A stretch of DNA of 8,244 nucleotides from Leptospira sp. (lineage in GTDB: Bacteria; Spirochaetota; Leptospiria; Leptospirales; Leptospiraceae). This document shows positions 5,536 to 8,244 of this stretch, piece after piece (within the stretch, counting starts at the first letter, position 1; each line of letters opens with the position of its first letter). Position numbers and translations under genes: made by a program. The stretch spans positions 1 through 8,244 of the forward strand of contig JALOTI010000065.1 in NCBI GenBank assembly GCA_025457985.1, read 5' to 3'. The notes under the pieces were generated by a model. The model worked only from the letters and a program-made list of their open reading frames with translations, searched no databases and was not told where the DNA came from.

Positions 5536-6825
5536 ATGGAAAGAATTCTGAGTTTACGAACCTATCTATTACTACTTGCGCTAACCATATTTTTTTACTG
5601 CAATTGTTTTAAGACACAAAAACCAAATATCGAAGTTCCCAAAAAACCGTACAGGATGTTGGCCTCGACTTGGTCTTCTGATATACCTAGCATTAAAAAA
5701 TTTGTCCAATTTTATGATGAGATGCACCCATTCATTTATACATTAAAAGGTGGTAGAAAAAATACTGGTGAAGTAACAAACGTTTGGTCAGAAAAAGAAA
5801 CTAAAGATTTAATTTCATACGTAAGAGAAAAATCCCCAAAAACTCTACTTATACCGACAATCTTTCGGTGGGAAAATTCTTCAGAACTCATTATGGAAGC
5901 CATTGGTGCCAAGGATGAGGAAAACAGAATTCGAACCAAACATATTGAGGCAATTTTAAGTGAGATAGATAGATTTGGTTGGGATGGTATTGATATAGAT
6001 TATGAAGGTATGGGTTGTGATCGAAAAGAAGCCTTCGAAAGCTTTTTACTTGAATTGAAATCCAAACTATCGACAAAGGGGAAACTTTTGAGTGTCGCCA
6101 TTCACCCAAAAACTGCTTCCGGTGAAACGACACTGCTAAAATGTCCTGGTCTCAAGGATCCAATTAAAGTTGATTACATAGAATCTTACAAAGGCCAATG
6201 GACTCATGATTATGAATTTTTAGGAAAGGTTGCAGATAAAGTAAAAATAATGGCGTACGAATTGTACCCGAGAGGTCCTGGATTTCCTGGTCCTGGTCCG
6301 CAAGCACCCTTAGATTGGATAGAAAAAATATTGGATTATGCTCTCACTAAAATCCCAAAAGAAAAACTTTATATGGCAATTCCTACCTACGGTTACGATT
6401 GGCCCTTGAATTGTGAGGGAGAAACAAAGGCTGTTTACTATTCCTATTCGCGAAAGATTATACGAGAAAAACAACCGATCCAGAAGGAACCTACTTCAAT
6501 CACCCAGCTTGTAAAAACCATTCCAAGATCAACTAAAGATTGGCCACAATTGGATCCGTATCTCTACCGACATGTAGGAAAAGTTTACGAAGACCCTAGT
6601 CTTTGGTATTCTGAAGATGGTTGTGATCATGTTGCATTTTATATGAATCGTAAGGCTTTTGCTACGAAATACAATGCATTAAAAAAAAGGAAAATTGCTG
6701 GGTTTTCCTTTTGGCAACTTATTCGCGACAATGATCCGGAAATTCATAGTTTTTTAGAAGAGGCGATTCAAGAAAATCTAAAGGAAGGAAATGTGGAAGG
6801 AGCAATTAAATCGAATCAGAATTGA
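5536..6825 (+). CDS. Glycoside hydrolase family 18-like lipoprotein
   Basis: The 429-residue product begins with a signal peptide (LRTYLLLLALTIFF) and a Cys pair YCNC; Cys24 is the probable lipidated residue. The rest is one GH18 TIM barrel. Seen: an early strand with RMLASTWSSD (40-49); LIPTIF (105-110); the catalytic signature DGIDIDYE (150-157) with all three Asp and the proton-donor Glu157; VAIHPKT (187-193); IMAYE (238-242), the position of the conserved M-x-Y-D/E; LYMAIPTYGYDWPL (278-291), close to YaaH/SleL-type sequences; and GFSFWQL (389-395), with the substrate-stacking Trp393. Family enzymes cleave beta-1,4 bonds next to N-acetylglucosamine by substrate-assisted catalysis, in chitin or peptidoglycan-related glycans. 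No LysM or chitin-binding module is present. A Pro/Gly-rich insert (PRGPGFPGPGPQAP, 245-258) follows the IMAYE motif. The intact motif suggests an active enzyme anchored in the envelope; its substrate is undetermined. The next gene starts 134 bases downstream on the same strand, with no clear terminator between. Confidence 0.87.
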   Translation: MERILSLRTYLLLLALTIFFYCNCFKTQKPNIEVPKKPYRMLASTWSSDIPSIKKFVQFYDEMHPFIYTLKGGRKNTGEVTNVWSEKETKDLISYVREKSPKTLLIPTIFRWENSSELIMEAIGAKDEENRIRTKHIEAILSEIDRFGWDGIDIDYEGMGCDRKEAFESFLLELKSKLSTKGKLLSVAIHPKTASGETTLLKCPGLKDPIKVDYIESYKGQWTHDYEFLGKVADKVKIMAYELYPRGPGFPGPGPQAPLDWIEKILDYALTKIPKEKLYMAIPTYGYDWPLNCEGETKAVYYSYSRKIIREKQPIQKEPTSITQLVKTIPRSTKDWPQLDPYLYRHVGKVYEDPSLWYSEDGCDHVAFYMNRKAFATKYNALKKRKIAGFSFWQLIRDNDPEIHSFLEEAIQENLKEGNVEGAIKSNQN

Positions 6826-6947
6826 AACTGGGACATAAAACTTTCTAAGGATTGTTTTTAATTACTTCGTTTTCTTCGACTGCTTTTCCCATTCGTATCC
6901 GTTTTTTTCTCGTAAACAAGATAGCATAACATAGAATTTGATGGGAT

Positions 6948-6951
6948 GAGG
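6948..6951 (+). promoter_or_regulatory. Shine-Dalgarno GAGG that decides a TTG start
   Basis: GAGG (within GATGAGG) lies 8 bases before TTG at 6960. The frame is closed by a TGA at 6939-6941, and no ATG, GTG or TTG lies between that stop and 6960. The ATG at 6941 is in another frame and hits a stop after two codons. This supports TTG as the start of the second cyclase. Confidence 0.65.
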
Positions 6952-6959
6952 TCTTATCA

Positions 6960-8244
6960 TTGAAATCCTTCTTTTTAAAATACCACCCATTTTTTCTGAT
7001 TTTATTACCTTGTTTACTTGCGGAGGTGATAGCTGGCCTAACATTTTTTGCCGGCAAAGTTTTAATAGCCGATTATTTATTTCGAGAGGATGATTTGAAT
7101 TTTGGACAGGCAGACTACGAGGCACTCCTCATAGGGTTCATTGAGATTTCTTATCTGAGTTTAGGAGTTATCTTTTTGTGGCCTACCTTAAAACGAAACG
7201 TACGCGACATGACGGCGAGTACCTCCGAACTATTTCGTGCTAAAACTAGGATCTATAATTTTCCAAGTTTTATGATTGTATCTGTTTGGACTTTGGGTTT
7301 TGTGCAACATGGATTTTTTTTAATTATGGAACCAAATTTCGAACATAAGTTTGCGTATGTATTTGTTGCGACTCTTTCGACCATTGTTTCTGCTATAGTC
7401 ATATTCTACTCAACTGAATTTTTGAATCGATTTTTATTAATTCCTCATTGGTTTCCAGATGGTAAAATCAAAGTACGTTGGAAGATCAAAGGACCCAGCC
7501 TCTTCCTTAGGTTTGGTGATAGTTTTTTGATAAGTGGTATTTTGCCTATCGTTTCAATTATTGGAATCCTTTACCTTTCCACAGTTTATGGACAGAATGA
7601 GGTAGGACTTTTGGAAAGACTGCTTGCAATTACTTCTATTATTGGAGGCATCTTCTGGTCCTTAGGTGCTCTGCTTACCGTCCTTAATAGCAAAACATTT
7701 CTTATCCCGATCCGAAGTATGCAGACTGCTTTGGACCATTATGCAGAAGGAAAGTTTACAGAAAGAATTCCCGTTCATAGTGATGATGCCTTAGGCGTTT
7801 TGGAAGTAGCCGTCAACCATATGGGAGAAGCTCTTGAAGAAAAAGAAATCATTAAAACCTTGTTTGGTCACTATGTATCACCTGCCGTTCGTGATCTTAT
7901 ATTAGGCGGAAAAGTGAATACGGATGGAGACCGCATCGAAGCTGTTGTACTCTTTTCTGATATACGATCTTTTACAAGTCTCTCGGAAACATTTCCTCCA
8001 GAACGAATTGTTCGTCTTTTGAATATCCATTTTGGGAGAATTGTAGAAATTGTAAGTAAACACAATGGCTTTGTAGATAAATTTATTGGTGATGCAGTCA
8101 TGGCTGTTTTCGATGAAGAATTAACGAGCGGAGCTCATCGAATTAGTGCTTTGAGAGCCGCTGCTGAAATTCTTAAAGAATTAGATCGAACTAATATGGA
8201 AATCGCAGAGCTTGGATTTCCTCCAATTCGGATTGGAATTGGAA
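6960..8244 (+). CDS. Membrane-bound class III adenylate cyclase (6TM-HAMP-cyclase), 3' end outside window
   Basis: The frame opens at TTG 6960 and stays open for 428 codons to the right edge. Six hydrophobic segments are visible at about residues 11-32, 55-75, 103-122, 131-152, 189-210 and 222-243. A HAMP domain follows (about 244-298: PIRSMQTALDHYAEGKF, then DDALGVLEVAVNHMGEALEEKE), passing the signal to the cyclase. The cyclase domain starts with LFGHYVSPAVRDLIL (301-315) and has metal-binding Asp334 (LFSDIRSFT), Lys374 (FVDKFIGDAVMAVF), the adenine-selecting residue, and Asp378. It is cut at IRIGIGI, so the Thr/Asp selector and transition-state Asn/Arg are not visible. The 6TM-HAMP-cyclase order is known from mycobacterial Rv3645-type enzymes. 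It should sit in the inner membrane with a cytoplasmic catalytic domain; there is no large periplasmic sensor, so the cue may be lipidic or intramembrane (inference). It may be co-transcribed with the GH18-like gene 134 bases upstream or have its own promoter, which I could not identify. Confidence 0.88.
   Translation, partial: MKSFFLKYHPFFLILLPCLLAEVIAGLTFFAGKVLIADYLFREDDLNFGQADYEALLIGFIEISYLSLGVIFLWPTLKRNVRDMTASTSELFRAKTRIYNFPSFMIVSVWTLGFVQHGFFLIMEPNFEHKFAYVFVATLSTIVSAIVIFYSTEFLNRFLLIPHWFPDGKIKVRWKIKGPSLFLRFGDSFLISGILPIVSIIGILYLSTVYGQNEVGLLERLLAITSIIGGIFWSLGALLTVLNSKTFLIPIRSMQTALDHYAEGKFTERIPVHSDDALGVLEVAVNHMGEALEEKEIIKTLFGHYVSPAVRDLILGGKVNTDGDRIEAVVLFSDIRSFTSLSETFPPERIVRLLNIHFGRIVEIVSKHNGFVDKFIGDAVMAVFDEELTSGAHRISALRAAAEILKELDRTNMEIAELGFPPIRIGIG

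Noticed and set aside
6826..6959. Terminator or promoter between the GH18-like gene and the second cyclase
   Set aside because: No GC-rich stem with a U-run is visible, and the A+T-rich hexamers present do not form a convincing -35/-10 pair.
6845..7125. Minus-strand open stretches over the start of the second cyclase
   Set aside because: They overlap the well-supported plus-strand cyclase with membrane segments, and their translations show no domain-like pattern.

Overview
This is A+T-rich bacterial DNA whose content suggests a spirochaete of the genus Leptospira, possibly from the saprophytic side. The evidence is indirect: several short signal peptides end in loose lipoboxes with Asn just before the Cys, a DUF1566 lipoprotein follows an Omp85 barrel gene, and two multi-domain membrane-bound class III nucleotidyl cyclases lie close together, a family very abundant in Leptospira. 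No rRNA or other taxonomic marker is present, so the genus is an inference. I see no rRNA, tRNA, CRISPR array, insertion sequence or phage gene.

Layout: (1) At 1-1340 (+) is the 3' part of an Omp85/BamA-TamA-like outer-membrane barrel gene, open from the left edge. (2) Nine bases later, at 1350-2069 (+), is a DUF1566 lipoprotein whose Shine-Dalgarno overlaps the barrel gene's stop codon. (3) A hairpin terminator at 2093-2118 and a TTGACA-type promoter at 2135-2162 precede a small Cys-rich lipoprotein at 2170-2487 (+). (4) Convergent to it are an SDR-fold protein at 2519-3208 (-), in which the usual catalytic Tyr is Ile, and upstream of that a 658-residue adenylate cyclase at 3307-5283 (-). 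The cyclase has a periplasmic sandwich-like domain, seven membrane helices, a complete catalytic domain and a short TPR-like tail. (5) A 252-base divergent intergenic region (5284-5535) contains small palindromes. (6) At 5536-6825 (+) is a family-18 glycoside hydrolase-like lipoprotein with an intact DGIDIDYE motif. (7) From 6960 (+) a second membrane cyclase (six membrane helices, HAMP, class III catalytic domain) starts at TTG and runs off the right edge.

How it may work together: most products act at the envelope (outer-membrane barrel, three clear lipoproteins, two membrane cyclases). The cyclases would convert periplasmic or membrane cues into cAMP. One is divergently transcribed from a GH18-like lipoprotein and carries a periplasmic domain resembling carbohydrate-binding sandwiches, so a glycan-sensing role is a reasonable but untested guess. 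Nothing seen amounts to a clearly new defence or mobile system. The most unusual points are the Tyr-less SDR, the adjacent cyclases of different architecture, the terminator whose strong U-tract faces the minus strand, and the small Cys-rich lipoprotein.
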